A DNA stretch of 64,000 nt from Hyphomonas pacifica (GTDB lineage: Bacteria; Pseudomonadota; Alphaproteobacteria; Caulobacterales; Hyphomonadaceae), in assembly GCF_000682675.1 (NCBI RefSeq), contig NZ_AWFA01000007.1, positions 1 through 64,000 of the forward strand. Reading direction: 5' to 3'. A program made the position numbers and the translations under genes. The notes under the pieces were generated by a model, which searched no databases, was not told where the DNA came from, and was given only the letters and a program-made list of their open reading frames with translations. Below are positions 50,567 through 57,936 of this stretch, piece by piece (the stretch's first letter is position 1; every line of letters begins with the position of its first letter).

Positions 50567-51676
50567 ATGCTGCGAAAACTGATCTTACTCGCCGGGTTCT
50601 GTCTATGCGCACTCACTCAGACTCCAGCAACTGAAGCCCAAACCAGACTTCGGGATGTTGTGGATGTCGAGGGCGTCCGTCAGAACGACCTGATCGGTTA
50701 CGGCATCGTGGTTGGCCTAAATGGTACGGGTGATACAGTTCGAAACTCTCCCTATACGGAAGACACGCTCACCTACATGCTGGAGCGTCTTGGTGTAAAT
50801 GTTCAGGGTGAGGACATTAAGCCGAACAATGCAGCGGCAGTTCTTGTCACAGCCACCCTTCCCTCCTTTGCTCGAAATGGCTCTACAATTGATGTGTCTG
50901 TGTCCTCCATTGGTGACGCCAAGAGTCTGGAAGGTGGCACACTCATCCTTACGCCCCTTAAGGGTGCCGACAATGAGGTATACGCGGTTTCCCAAGGCAG
51001 CATTATTGTCTCCGGCCTGGATGTGCAGGCACAGGCCGCCCGCGAAACGCGCGGCACGCCGACAACAGGCGCGATCCCAAACGGGGCTCGCGTAGAACGC
51101 GAAATTAGCTATGATTTCAATCGTCGCGAAAGCTTGGTGCTAGCGCTTCGTGACCCTGACTTTACGACGGCCGCCCGGATTGAAGATGCCATCAATGGCG
51201 CTTATGGAGCGCAGGTCGCCTTCATGCGTGACCCGGGAACAGTTGATCTGGACCTGCGGGGCATTCAGGGCTCCCCGTCACGCATCCTTGCAGACATCGA
51301 GAACCTTCCCGTTAGCGTGTCGGTACCCGCACGTATCGTCATTGACGAAAAATCCGGAACAATTGTCTTGGGTGAAGATGTGACCATTTCCAAAGTGGCG
51401 ATTGCGCAAGGAAATATCTCCATCAAGGTCGTTGAGAGCCCTGTTGTTTCCCAGCCGAATCCTTTTGCCAGCGGGGAATCCATCACTCTCCCCCGCTCCA
51501 GCATCACCATCGGCCAAACCGGCAGCAAGAATATTGCCATGCTGGAACCAAATGTAACGCTCTCGGAGCTTATCTCCGGCCTCAATGCCCTTGGCGTCAC
51601 GCCTCAGGAAACAGCAGATATTATTCGCACTATGAAAGCAGCCGGTGCACTGCATGCGGATCTAATCATCCGCTAA
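50567..51676 (+). CDS. flgI: Flagellar P-ring protein FlgI
   Basis: A 369-residue periplasmic protein with a signal peptide (about 1-25, LILLAGFCLCALTQTPATEA). The mature part has the highly conserved RLRDVVDVEGVRQNDLIGYGIVVGLNGTGDTVRNSPYT. It forms the P ring around the rod, aided by FlgA. It ends the motB-flgE-flgK-flgL-flgI run and converges on fliG with a 48-base gap. Confidence 0.97.
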   Translation: MLRKLILLAGFCLCALTQTPATEAQTRLRDVVDVEGVRQNDLIGYGIVVGLNGTGDTVRNSPYTEDTLTYMLERLGVNVQGEDIKPNNAAAVLVTATLPSFARNGSTIDVSVSSIGDAKSLEGGTLILTPLKGADNEVYAVSQGSIIVSGLDVQAQAARETRGTPTTGAIPNGARVEREISYDFNRRESLVLALRDPDFTTAARIEDAINGAYGAQVAFMRDPGTVDLDLRGIQGSPSRILADIENLPVSVSVPARIVIDEKSGTIVLGEDVTISKVAIAQGNISIKVVESPVVSQPNPFASGESITLPRSSITIGQTGSKNIAMLEPNVTLSELISGLNALGVTPQETADIIRTMKAAGALHADLIIR

Positions 51677-51724
51677 AGACAGAAAATAATTGCCAGTTAT
51701 TTGAAAACTGAAGGCAGAGCGCCC

Positions 51725-52834
51725 TTAGACGGCTTCTGCCTCATCTGTCTTTCCAATGCTGATGCCACCTTGGCGCTTGAGCATCATCAGGGACATGAGA
51801 AACTGCCTCTGCACTTTCTCGGCCTTTTCTGCAGACATCTGGGCAATATCTTCCATTTGCAGTCGATATTGGTCTGCCAAGCGCGAAGAAATATTCCCCA
51901 GAAGATATTCCGATACACCTGCTCCGCCATTTCTCAAACTGGCCAGAAGCTGAGTCATGCTGTCTTCGCCTAACTCACGGAACACAACCGGCACGATACT
52001 GCGCGGCAGGATTTCAGGAAGGCTATCAATTGTGAACATGACACGCTCAATGCTGCGCATCTTACTTTCATGTTCATTGTTGAGAAACGCGATAACCCGG
52101 TCCCTTTTGTCACCCGGAATGAGACTCAGAATTTCACCTACAGCCTCAAGGTGGCTGGTATCGTCTTGCGTCTCAGCTTCCGTATTATTGAGGAGCTCCA
52201 TCTCAACCATATGCGCCAGCACTGAATAAATTTCCTGATCCGGAGCCTCATCCTCCACCAGATGACCGATAACCGGATCCAAAAGTTCGTTATCCAGAAA
52301 TCCGATAATTTCAGACGCGACAGAAACATCTAGCTTCCGCAAAAGCAGCGCAATTATGTTGGGGGTTAGCGTCTGGAAATATGTTGCAACCTGCCGCGCA
52401 TCATGCCGTTCAAGGCGTGACCAGGTGTCATCAGACTCAGGATCTGCGTCATCCGCCTCATTAGACAAGCCATAAATCTGCTCATACCGGCCCTGATCAA
52501 GGACATTGGCAATGATTTCGCGAGCCTTGTTCTGTCCGCCAGCAAATGATCCGCTCGCTGCGCGCATCTCCTTCAGGAAATCCATGGCAATCTCGGCCAG
52601 TTCCTGCTTATCCAGAACGGAGATGGTTTCCAAAGCGGCTGCAACTCGTGACATCGTGCGATCGTCGAGCTTCTCAACAATAGGCCGAGCTTCAGCCTCC
52701 CCAAGCACGGCAATAACAACCGCTGCCCTCTGCGCACGGGTTAGATGAGTCACACGAGCGCTGCCCGCCGGCTGAATGGCGTTTGTTGCAGCAGGTCGCG
52801 GCACAGCTTGCTTCTGCTCTAAGGCAATACTCAT
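51725..52834 (-). CDS. fliG: Flagellar motor switch protein FliG
   Basis: A 369-residue cytoplasmic rotor protein. RAAVVIAVLGEAEARPIVEKLDDRTMSRVA starts the N-domain, the middle ARM-like domain includes HDARQVATYFQTLTPNIIALLL, and the C-domain carries the charged torque helix LPRSIVPVVFRELGEDSMTQLLASLRNGG. FliG binds FliF and FliM and interacts with MotA. The order fliF-fliH-fliN-fliP-fliG places it last; the ATG overlaps the fliP stop. Confidence 0.94.
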   Translation of the reverse strand: MSIALEQKQAVPRPAATNAIQPAGSARVTHLTRAQRAAVVIAVLGEAEARPIVEKLDDRTMSRVAAALETISVLDKQELAEIAMDFLKEMRAASGSFAGGQNKAREIIANVLDQGRYEQIYGLSNEADDADPESDDTWSRLERHDARQVATYFQTLTPNIIALLLRKLDVSVASEIIGFLDNELLDPVIGHLVEDEAPDQEIYSVLAHMVEMELLNNTEAETQDDTSHLEAVGEILSLIPGDKRDRVIAFLNNEHESKMRSIERVMFTIDSLPEILPRSIVPVVFRELGEDSMTQLLASLRNGGAGVSEYLLGNISSRLADQYRLQMEDIAQMSAEKAEKVQRQFLMSLMMLKRQGGISIGKTDEAEAV

Positions 52835-53616
52835 CCCGTATACCCTCTCAGTAGCGCTTCAGTAATCTTCAACCAGCCATCGGCCAGAACTATGAATCCT
52901 ACCTTAAACGGCAGAGAAACCACAGTCGGCGGCACCATCATCATGCCCACAGCCATCAGGACAGATGAAACGACCAGATCAATGACCAGGAAAGGCAGGA
53001 AAATCACAAACCCGATTTGAAAGGCGTGTTTGATCTCTGACAGCATGAAGGCAGTGGACAAGAGTGCAAAGGTTGGCTCTTCACCCTCCACCACAGGACG
53101 GTTCACAGCATCTGCAAGGACCGGAATTGTCTCTGGGTCGACACGAGCCGTCATGAACTCCCGAAAGGGTGTCGTCGCGGCTGTCCATGCCTGCGCCTCA
53201 TTGATCGTACCATCCATATAGGGGGATATCCCTTCCCTCCATGCTTCCATGAAGGTTGGCTCCATCACGAAAAAAGTCAGGAACATAGCAAGTGCCATGA
53301 TCAACATGTTTGGCGGGGCCTGTTGCACGCCGATTGCCTGACGGAGAAACGAGAAGACAATGATCATGAATGGCAGGCATGTCACCATCATCGCAATTCC
53401 CGGCACTAGGCTGAGGATTGTGACGAGTACAAACAGGACAACAACGGAACCGCTCAGGCCTCCCTCGCCATTGTTTGACAGAAAACCGTCTGCAATGGAG
53501 GATAACTGATTGGGATCCGCCTCCTGCGCATTAGCAGGACTGACGAGAATGAGCAGCAAACCGAGTAAGATCAGACCTATGAGTGGACGTGGCAAAACGT
53601 CATGTACTCTTGGCAT
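52831..53616 (-). CDS. fliP: Flagellar export gate protein FliP
   Basis: A 261-residue protein with an N-terminal signal-like segment (LIGLILLGLLLILVSPANA), as in many FliP proteins. The FliP signatures are PGIAMMVTCLPFMIIVFSFLRQAIGVQQAPPNMLI and SEIKHAFQIGFVIFLPFLVIDLVVSSVLMAVGMMM. It forms the export pore with FliQ and FliR, encoded 23 kb away. It overlaps fliN by 17 bases and fliG by four. Confidence 0.97.
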   Translation of the reverse strand: MPRVHDVLPRPLIGLILLGLLLILVSPANAQEADPNQLSSIADGFLSNNGEGGLSGSVVVLFVLVTILSLVPGIAMMVTCLPFMIIVFSFLRQAIGVQQAPPNMLIMALAMFLTFFVMEPTFMEAWREGISPYMDGTINEAQAWTAATTPFREFMTARVDPETIPVLADAVNRPVVEGEEPTFALLSTAFMLSEIKHAFQIGFVIFLPFLVIDLVVSSVLMAVGMMMVPPTVVSLPFKVGFIVLADGWLKITEALLRGYTG

Positions 53617-53923
53617 CAGGATCCTCCGCGATCTCCGTGATCTTTATTCCAAGGCCTCCTTCATCCGTTTCTATCAGTTCACCCCGTGCGATAAGACGAT
53701 TATCAACCGTTAAAGATACGGGGTCTTCAATCCGCGCGGACAATGCAATCACGGAATCAGGTCGCAACTCCAAAATCTCTGAAACCGTCAAACGTTTTTG
53801 GCCGATAGAAACCACAACATTCACAGGCACATTGTAAATCGAACGATATACTTTTCCGACAGCAGAAGACTCATCCTGCTCGATCATATTTTCTTCAGTC
53901 GGCGTGATTTCTGGAAGTGCCAT
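53600..53923 (-). CDS. fliN: Flagellar motor switch protein FliN
   Basis: A 107-residue protein. The C-terminal SpoA domain (YRSIYNVPVNVVVSIGQKRLTVSEILELRPDSVIALSARIEDPVSL) is typical of FliN; the N-terminus is acidic. The ATG at 53923 gives the standard length. FliN makes the lower C ring and binds FliH. It lies two bases after fliH and overlaps fliP. Confidence 0.95.
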   Translation of the reverse strand: MALPEITPTEENMIEQDESSAVGKVYRSIYNVPVNVVVSIGQKRLTVSEILELRPDSVIALSARIEDPVSLTVDNRLIARGELIETDEGGLGIKITEIAEDPDAKST

Positions 53924-53925
53924 GA

Positions 53926-54495
53926 CTAGGAATCCTCTTTGCTGAGCTGCACGGCCTGAACACGACTGACACATGCAGCCAGAAGGCCATCAAAATCCAT
54001 TTCAAGGCCTCCGGTTACCCAGGAAACTTCGACCGTTTGACCTGACATGTTCCGCTGTGGAACGATCGTGCATACACTGGAAATTCGATCTGACTGCTGA
54101 AGGATATTTTGTAAGTCCTCCGCCAAGGCCTCACCCGCCTTGATTTCCATCCGGTTGCCCCCCTCTGGCAGAAGCTCTGGCAGTTGCCGGGCGATTTCAT
54201 CCGCCAGGCATGCCTTGGAGAGTTCCGGGAAAAGCTTTTCAGCAATGGCAATCACCCATTGTTTCGTCTGATGCAGAACTCGCTCATTGGCGGCGGCGAC
54301 CTCATCAGATAATCGCTTCATCAGAAGTGCTACATTCGGATCAAGTTCGGGTTTGGTAGCGACTGGTTCTTCTGAAGGAAGTGCATGCTGGGGAGGGGGT
54401 GCACTGATCTCATGTGTAGCAGCTTCCTCCAAGGCGCTGCTACCATAGTGCGCCTCATCAAAGCGGGGCAGGCTGGCGAACGGAGACTCACTCAT
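53926..54495 (-). CDS. fliH: FliH-like export ATPase regulator (FlbE type)
   Basis: A 189-residue cytoplasmic protein. The N-terminus is Pro/Ala/Glu-rich and disordered, followed by a long helix (VALLMKRLSDEVAAANERVLHQTKQWVIAIAEKLFPEL) and a C-terminal domain (EVSWVTGGLEMDFDGLLAACVSRVQAV) of the FliH/FlbE kind. FliH links FliI to FliN at the C ring. Overlap with fliF (8 bases) and position before fliN support the call; sequence conservation alone is weak. The ATG at 54495 is chosen. Confidence 0.75.
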   Translation of the reverse strand: MSESPFASLPRFDEAHYGSSALEEAATHEISAPPPQHALPSEEPVATKPELDPNVALLMKRLSDEVAAANERVLHQTKQWVIAIAEKLFPELSKACLADEIARQLPELLPEGGNRMEIKAGEALAEDLQNILQQSDRISSVCTIVPQRNMSGQTVEVSWVTGGLEMDFDGLLAACVSRVQAVQLSKEDS

Positions 54496-56017
54496 TAACA
54501 AGCGCCTTCCGGTCCTCATTCAGCCACTCCTGAAGCAGGTTGGCTGTCTCATCCTGGCGTTCGCGCGTGTAGGATCTGAGGTAGTCCAGCGGATCAAGGG
54601 CATCACCCGTTAATTCGGCACTCGACTGACCAGCTCCTGTAAGAGCCAAATCTGCGCCCGAAACTGGTTTGGAACGCTGTGACAGCAAGGGTCGTAGCAC
54701 GCCAAAAGCTAGCACAATAACGACCAGCCCCAGAAGAACAGCCTGGAGCCCAGTCCAGAAATACCGCTCCAGCAAACGCTCCGCCAAGCTTGGCGCTGGC
54801 GTCAGCTCGGCAACTTCCATTTCCTGAAAAGGCATAAGCTCAACCGTCAGAGAGTCGCCCCGATCCGCGTTCAAGCCGGCTCCCGACAGGATCAATTGTT
54901 CAAAGTCAGAAACAAGGCTACGTGTCAGGGCCGCTGCATCGGGTGAGCCTTCCTCAATGCCAAGCACTTGCCCATTCAACAGTACAGCGACTGATACGCG
55001 CTCAATCTCGCCCGGCAAAGTTTCTGTTTCTTTCCGGGTCTCATTAATATCGTAAGCGACACTCTCCGTGGAATTTCGTACTGTACTGGAAGAGCTGCCG
55101 CCCTGCCCACCAGCACCCTGCGGTAAGTTGCTGGCCACAGTTACGCCACTGTCTGGACCCCCGCTGGATTCGCTGACATCATTGCTTGTCCGATTACGGA
55201 CAACACGAGAGTTGGGATCATACACAACTTCGGAAACACGTTGCCGCTGACGATTTACATCGACCGTCACAGATACCCTGGCATTCCCCGGCCCAACACG
55301 TGCCTCCAGCAAGCGCATTATTTTCTGCTCCAGTCGGTTTGACTGGCTTTCGGCGACGATGCCGGGCTCTTCCATCTTGTCAACATTCGGGCCTACAAGC
55401 ATTCCCCGCTTGGGGTCTATGACTGCAACATCTTTTGGGTCCAGCCCTGAGACCGCCAAAGCCACCAGATACTGAATGGCTTCAGCCTGACTGGCACTTA
55501 TCTGACCACTCGAAACCAGCGTGACGGAGGCCGTCTGAGGGGGACTGGAACGGGAAAAGCCCGATCTCAGACTGGTTCCGATATGCACCCGCGCAGACGC
55601 AACTCCAGGAATGGCAAGAATGGTACGGGTCAGCTCCCCTTCTTTGGCCCTCCAATATGCTGCATTGTACATTTCCGATGTAACAGAGAATCCATTCACA
55701 TCATCCAGAAGCTCATATCCGCGCACGGATTGCTGGGGAAGACCGTCCTTGGCGAGGGAAAAGCGTACCGAATCACGCTCTGATTGGGGAATGAAAATCG
55801 CTTCGCCTCGAATTGCGTATTCAACACCGCGTTTTTCCAGTTCCTCGATCACCTCCCCCGTGTGCATCGGGTCAAGGCCGGAATACAGAAGCGCCATGGG
55901 CTGCTTGACTGCACCCTGAACGAGCATCGTCATCGCGAGGACAACACCTGCGACTGCGCCAGCAAGCGCAAGCTTCTGCGCCATGGAAAGCGCTTTAAGT
56001 GTTTCCACCAACTTCAT
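54488..56017 (-). CDS. fliF: Flagellar MS-ring protein FliF
   Basis: A 509-residue protein with membrane helices at about 15-35 and 425-448. The periplasmic ring-building motifs include LYSGLDPMHTGEVIEELEKRGVEYAI and RAKEGELTRTILAIPGVASARVHI, and a Ser/Gly-rich loop lies near 280-320. The C-terminal tail that binds FliG ends YTRERQDETANLLQEWLNEDRKALVNE. It is the first gene of the fliF-fliH-fliN-fliP-fliG operon, divergent from the second fliL. Confidence 0.97.
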   Translation of the reverse strand: MKLVETLKALSMAQKLALAGAVAGVVLAMTMLVQGAVKQPMALLYSGLDPMHTGEVIEELEKRGVEYAIRGEAIFIPQSERDSVRFSLAKDGLPQQSVRGYELLDDVNGFSVTSEMYNAAYWRAKEGELTRTILAIPGVASARVHIGTSLRSGFSRSSPPQTASVTLVSSGQISASQAEAIQYLVALAVSGLDPKDVAVIDPKRGMLVGPNVDKMEEPGIVAESQSNRLEQKIMRLLEARVGPGNARVSVTVDVNRQRQRVSEVVYDPNSRVVRNRTSNDVSESSGGPDSGVTVASNLPQGAGGQGGSSSSTVRNSTESVAYDINETRKETETLPGEIERVSVAVLLNGQVLGIEEGSPDAAALTRSLVSDFEQLILSGAGLNADRGDSLTVELMPFQEMEVAELTPAPSLAERLLERYFWTGLQAVLLGLVVIVLAFGVLRPLLSQRSKPVSGADLALTGAGQSSAELTGDALDPLDYLRSYTRERQDETANLLQEWLNEDRKALVNE

Positions 56018-56055
56018 ATGACCAAAACCCCGGTCCCAACTCCACCTACCCTATT

Positions 56056-56083
56056 GGTTAAGATTTTCCGTGAAATTGTTAAC
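56056..56083. promoter_or_regulatory. Shared element GGTTAAGA-N15-TTAAC, copy 2
   Basis: Lies between the divergent fliF and second fliL genes, about 40 bases upstream of the fliF start. It is the same length with the same outer bases as the copy at 36450-36477. Candidate binding site for a shared flagellar regulator, possibly CtrA. Confidence 0.4.
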
Positions 56084-56148
56084 GCTTCCTTTACCCAGAC
56101 ATTAATAATCAGCTCTGGGTGCAAATTCTTTATGGGGAAGGGTAAATT

Positions 56149-56649
56149 GTGGCTTCTGACTCCGATACGACTGTCCCGGAAAGGGGTTCGTCGGGCGGTG
56201 GGTTAATGCAACTCATCGTGTTAGGCGGCGCCTGCGCAATAGGTGGATTTGCTACAGTCTTCTTTGTGTCACCAAAAGCCAGTCCCATCGCTCTTGCATG
56301 TGTGTCCGACTCCTCTGAGGCTGCAGGTCACAATGCCCTGGCGCTTGAGGATCACGCCTATGTAGAGTTGCAGGATATTCTCGTTACGATAGGAAATGCA
56401 CCTGCTACACGCTACGTGAAGATCAAGATGTCCGTGATCTCTGACAAGGATCACGTTAACGCGGTCAAGAAAGCCGAGCCTATGCTGGTAGATGCGTTCG
56501 TTGGATATTTGAGAGCGTTGCAGCTCTCGGAATTCGAATCCGCCGATTTCTATCCGAAGATGAGAGAACAACTCTCCCGAAGATCAGAGATCGTGCTGGG
56601 TGCGGACGCTTCCAATGGCGTGCTGATAACCGAATTCCTTTTGCGTTAA
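56149..56649 (+). CDS. fliL: FliL-family flagellar protein (copy B)
   Basis: A 166-residue protein from a GTG start with GGGGAAGGG just upstream. The N-terminus is cytoplasmic, with a membrane helix at about 19-40 and a periplasmic domain at about 65-166 (YVELQDILVTIGN; RYVKIKMSVISDKDHVNAVKKAEPMLVDAFVGYLRAL), the FliL pattern. In many alphaproteobacteria fliL is followed by fliM; here the following genes encode an unknown coiled-coil protein and MotE. It is distinct in sequence from fliL copy A, so the two may serve different stator or rod contacts. Confidence 0.82.
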   Translation: MASDSDTTVPERGSSGGGLMQLIVLGGACAIGGFATVFFVSPKASPIALACVSDSSEAAGHNALALEDHAYVELQDILVTIGNAPATRYVKIKMSVISDKDHVNAVKKAEPMLVDAFVGYLRALQLSEFESADFYPKMREQLSRRSEIVLGADASNGVLITEFLLR

Positions 56650-56650
56650 G

Positions 56651-57169
56651 ATGATGCCTTTACAGCCCTCAGATATCGCACTCTTCCTGGTCTCATTCGC
56701 GGCCTGCATCTACTGTGCCATTCTCAGCCGTCGGTTGAAGGCCCTGCAGAACACGCGCAATGGCCTGGGCGCGACGATCCGCGCCATGTCTGAATCCGTG
56801 GCGGCGGTATCTTCCGCACGCAATGAGACACAGACCCAGGCCAAAGAGATCGCGGTCCGGCTAAGCGCACTGCTTCAGGAAGCCTCCGAAGCGACGATAA
56901 GCCTGTCTGAACTCAAGCACGCCATTGAAGTGAAAGAGGCCGAAACATCCCGTCGCTATCAATCTGCTGAAGCGGACCTCAGAAAGACCATGCGCGATGC
57001 AGTAACGCAGTCTGGCAGCCGTATCATGGAAATCAAACAACTGATTGAGCGTCTCGAAACACTAACTGGACGCGCGGTATCAAATTTCAACAGCTCGGAA
57101 TTCCTTTTCGACGAAGAGGAACAGGGCATCCAGAAAAAGGTTTATGAGAGCTATGGGCAAAAACGGTAA
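56651..57169 (+). CDS. Membrane-anchored coiled-coil protein (DUF6468-like) between fliL and motE
   Basis: A 172-residue protein with an N-terminal membrane helix (about 8-26, IALFLVSFAACIYCAILSRR), then a long amphipathic coiled coil (about 28-150) and an acidic C-terminus. Its placement between fliL and motE matches a small alphaproteobacterial family that I believe is DUF6468; that name is from memory. Function unknown. It starts one base after the fliL stop and overlaps motE by 26 bases, so all three are co-translated and probably act together at the motor. Confidence 0.65.
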   Translation: MMPLQPSDIALFLVSFAACIYCAILSRRLKALQNTRNGLGATIRAMSESVAAVSSARNETQTQAKEIAVRLSALLQEASEATISLSELKHAIEVKEAETSRRYQSAEADLRKTMRDAVTQSGSRIMEIKQLIERLETLTGRAVSNFNSSEFLFDEEEQGIQKKVYESYGQKR

Positions 57170-57764
57170 CGGACGCACCAACGTCTTGCTCACAATTGGT
57201 GTGCTCTTCACGTTAGCCGGCGGAACACGCTGGCTGCCTCAAGCCTTTGCGACAACCGAGCATGACAAGGCACAGGCGAGCCTGGCACCAACCGCCCTGC
57301 CTACAGCCTATAGTGTGGATTCAACAGACAAGGTCCGGAACATTTGCTTCAGCGACGACATGGCCGAGGCCTTGGAGCAAGATCAGAAGAATATCGAACA
57401 GCGTATCGCTGACCTGCGGGATGAAGAGATCCAAGTTCAAAACCGGAAGCTGGAGCTGGACCAGCAGGCAGAAGACCTGAAGGCTATCCAGGTGGAACTG
57501 GACCAGAAATGGCAAAAAATGTCTGAAACAGCCAATCAGGACATTCAGCATCTGGCACAGATGTATGGAGCCATGAAGCCCGATCAGGCGGCCAGCATCT
57601 TCAATCAGATGGACCCAGGCTTCGCGGCCGGCTTTCTACGGCTCATTCCCAGCGACCAGGCGGGTCTAATCATGGCCAACATGCAGAGCGATAAAGCCTA
57701 CATTGTCAGTGTAAAGCTGGCATCGCAAAACAAGGATGTCCGCGAAGCCCTGGCCAATCCATAA
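57144..57764 (+). CDS. motE: MotE-like chaperone of the flagellar motor
   Basis: A 206-residue secreted protein with an N-terminal signal/anchor (about 13-32), a coiled coil (about 75-130, EEIQVQNRKLELDQQAEDLKAIQVELDQ) and the conserved MgtE-N/MotE domain (MYGAMKPDQAASIFNQMDPGFAAGFLRLIPSDQAGLIMANM). In Sinorhizobium MotE is the chaperone of the periplasmic motility protein MotC. This makes a MotC-like partner plausible, perhaps the unknown protein of 42192-43898. Two ATGs (57144, 57153) are possible starts. Confidence 0.82.
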   Translation: MRAMGKNGNGRTNVLLTIGVLFTLAGGTRWLPQAFATTEHDKAQASLAPTALPTAYSVDSTDKVRNICFSDDMAEALEQDQKNIEQRIADLRDEEIQVQNRKLELDQQAEDLKAIQVELDQKWQKMSETANQDIQHLAQMYGAMKPDQAASIFNQMDPGFAAGFLRLIPSDQAGLIMANMQSDKAYIVSVKLASQNKDVREALANP

Positions 57765-57786
57765 GGCTTCCGTATCTCAAAGTGCC

Positions 57787-57936
57787 TCAGAGTGGTTTGT
57801 CTTCGTCTTCCAGAATCCGGTAAGAGGCCCCGTCAAGGTCTTCATACTGGCCCGAATTCACCGACCAGATAAAAGCGGCGAGCCCCGCAGCGCCGAGACA
57901 AAGCGCGACCGGGATAAGATAGATAATGATTTCCAT
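57787..57936 (-). CDS. ccoS: cbb3 oxidase assembly protein CcoS
   Basis: A 49-residue protein with one N-terminal membrane helix: MEIIIYLIPVALCLGAAGLA then AFIWSVNSGQYEDLDGASYR, the usual CcoS pattern. Its ATG overlaps the ccoI stop (TAATG). CcoS is required for cofactor insertion into the catalytic subunit of cbb3 oxidase. It is the last gene of the ccoNOQP-ccoGHIS series and converges on motE with a 22-base gap. Confidence 0.93.
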   Translation of the reverse strand: MEIIIYLIPVALCLGAAGLAAFIWSVNSGQYEDLDGASYRILEDEDKPL

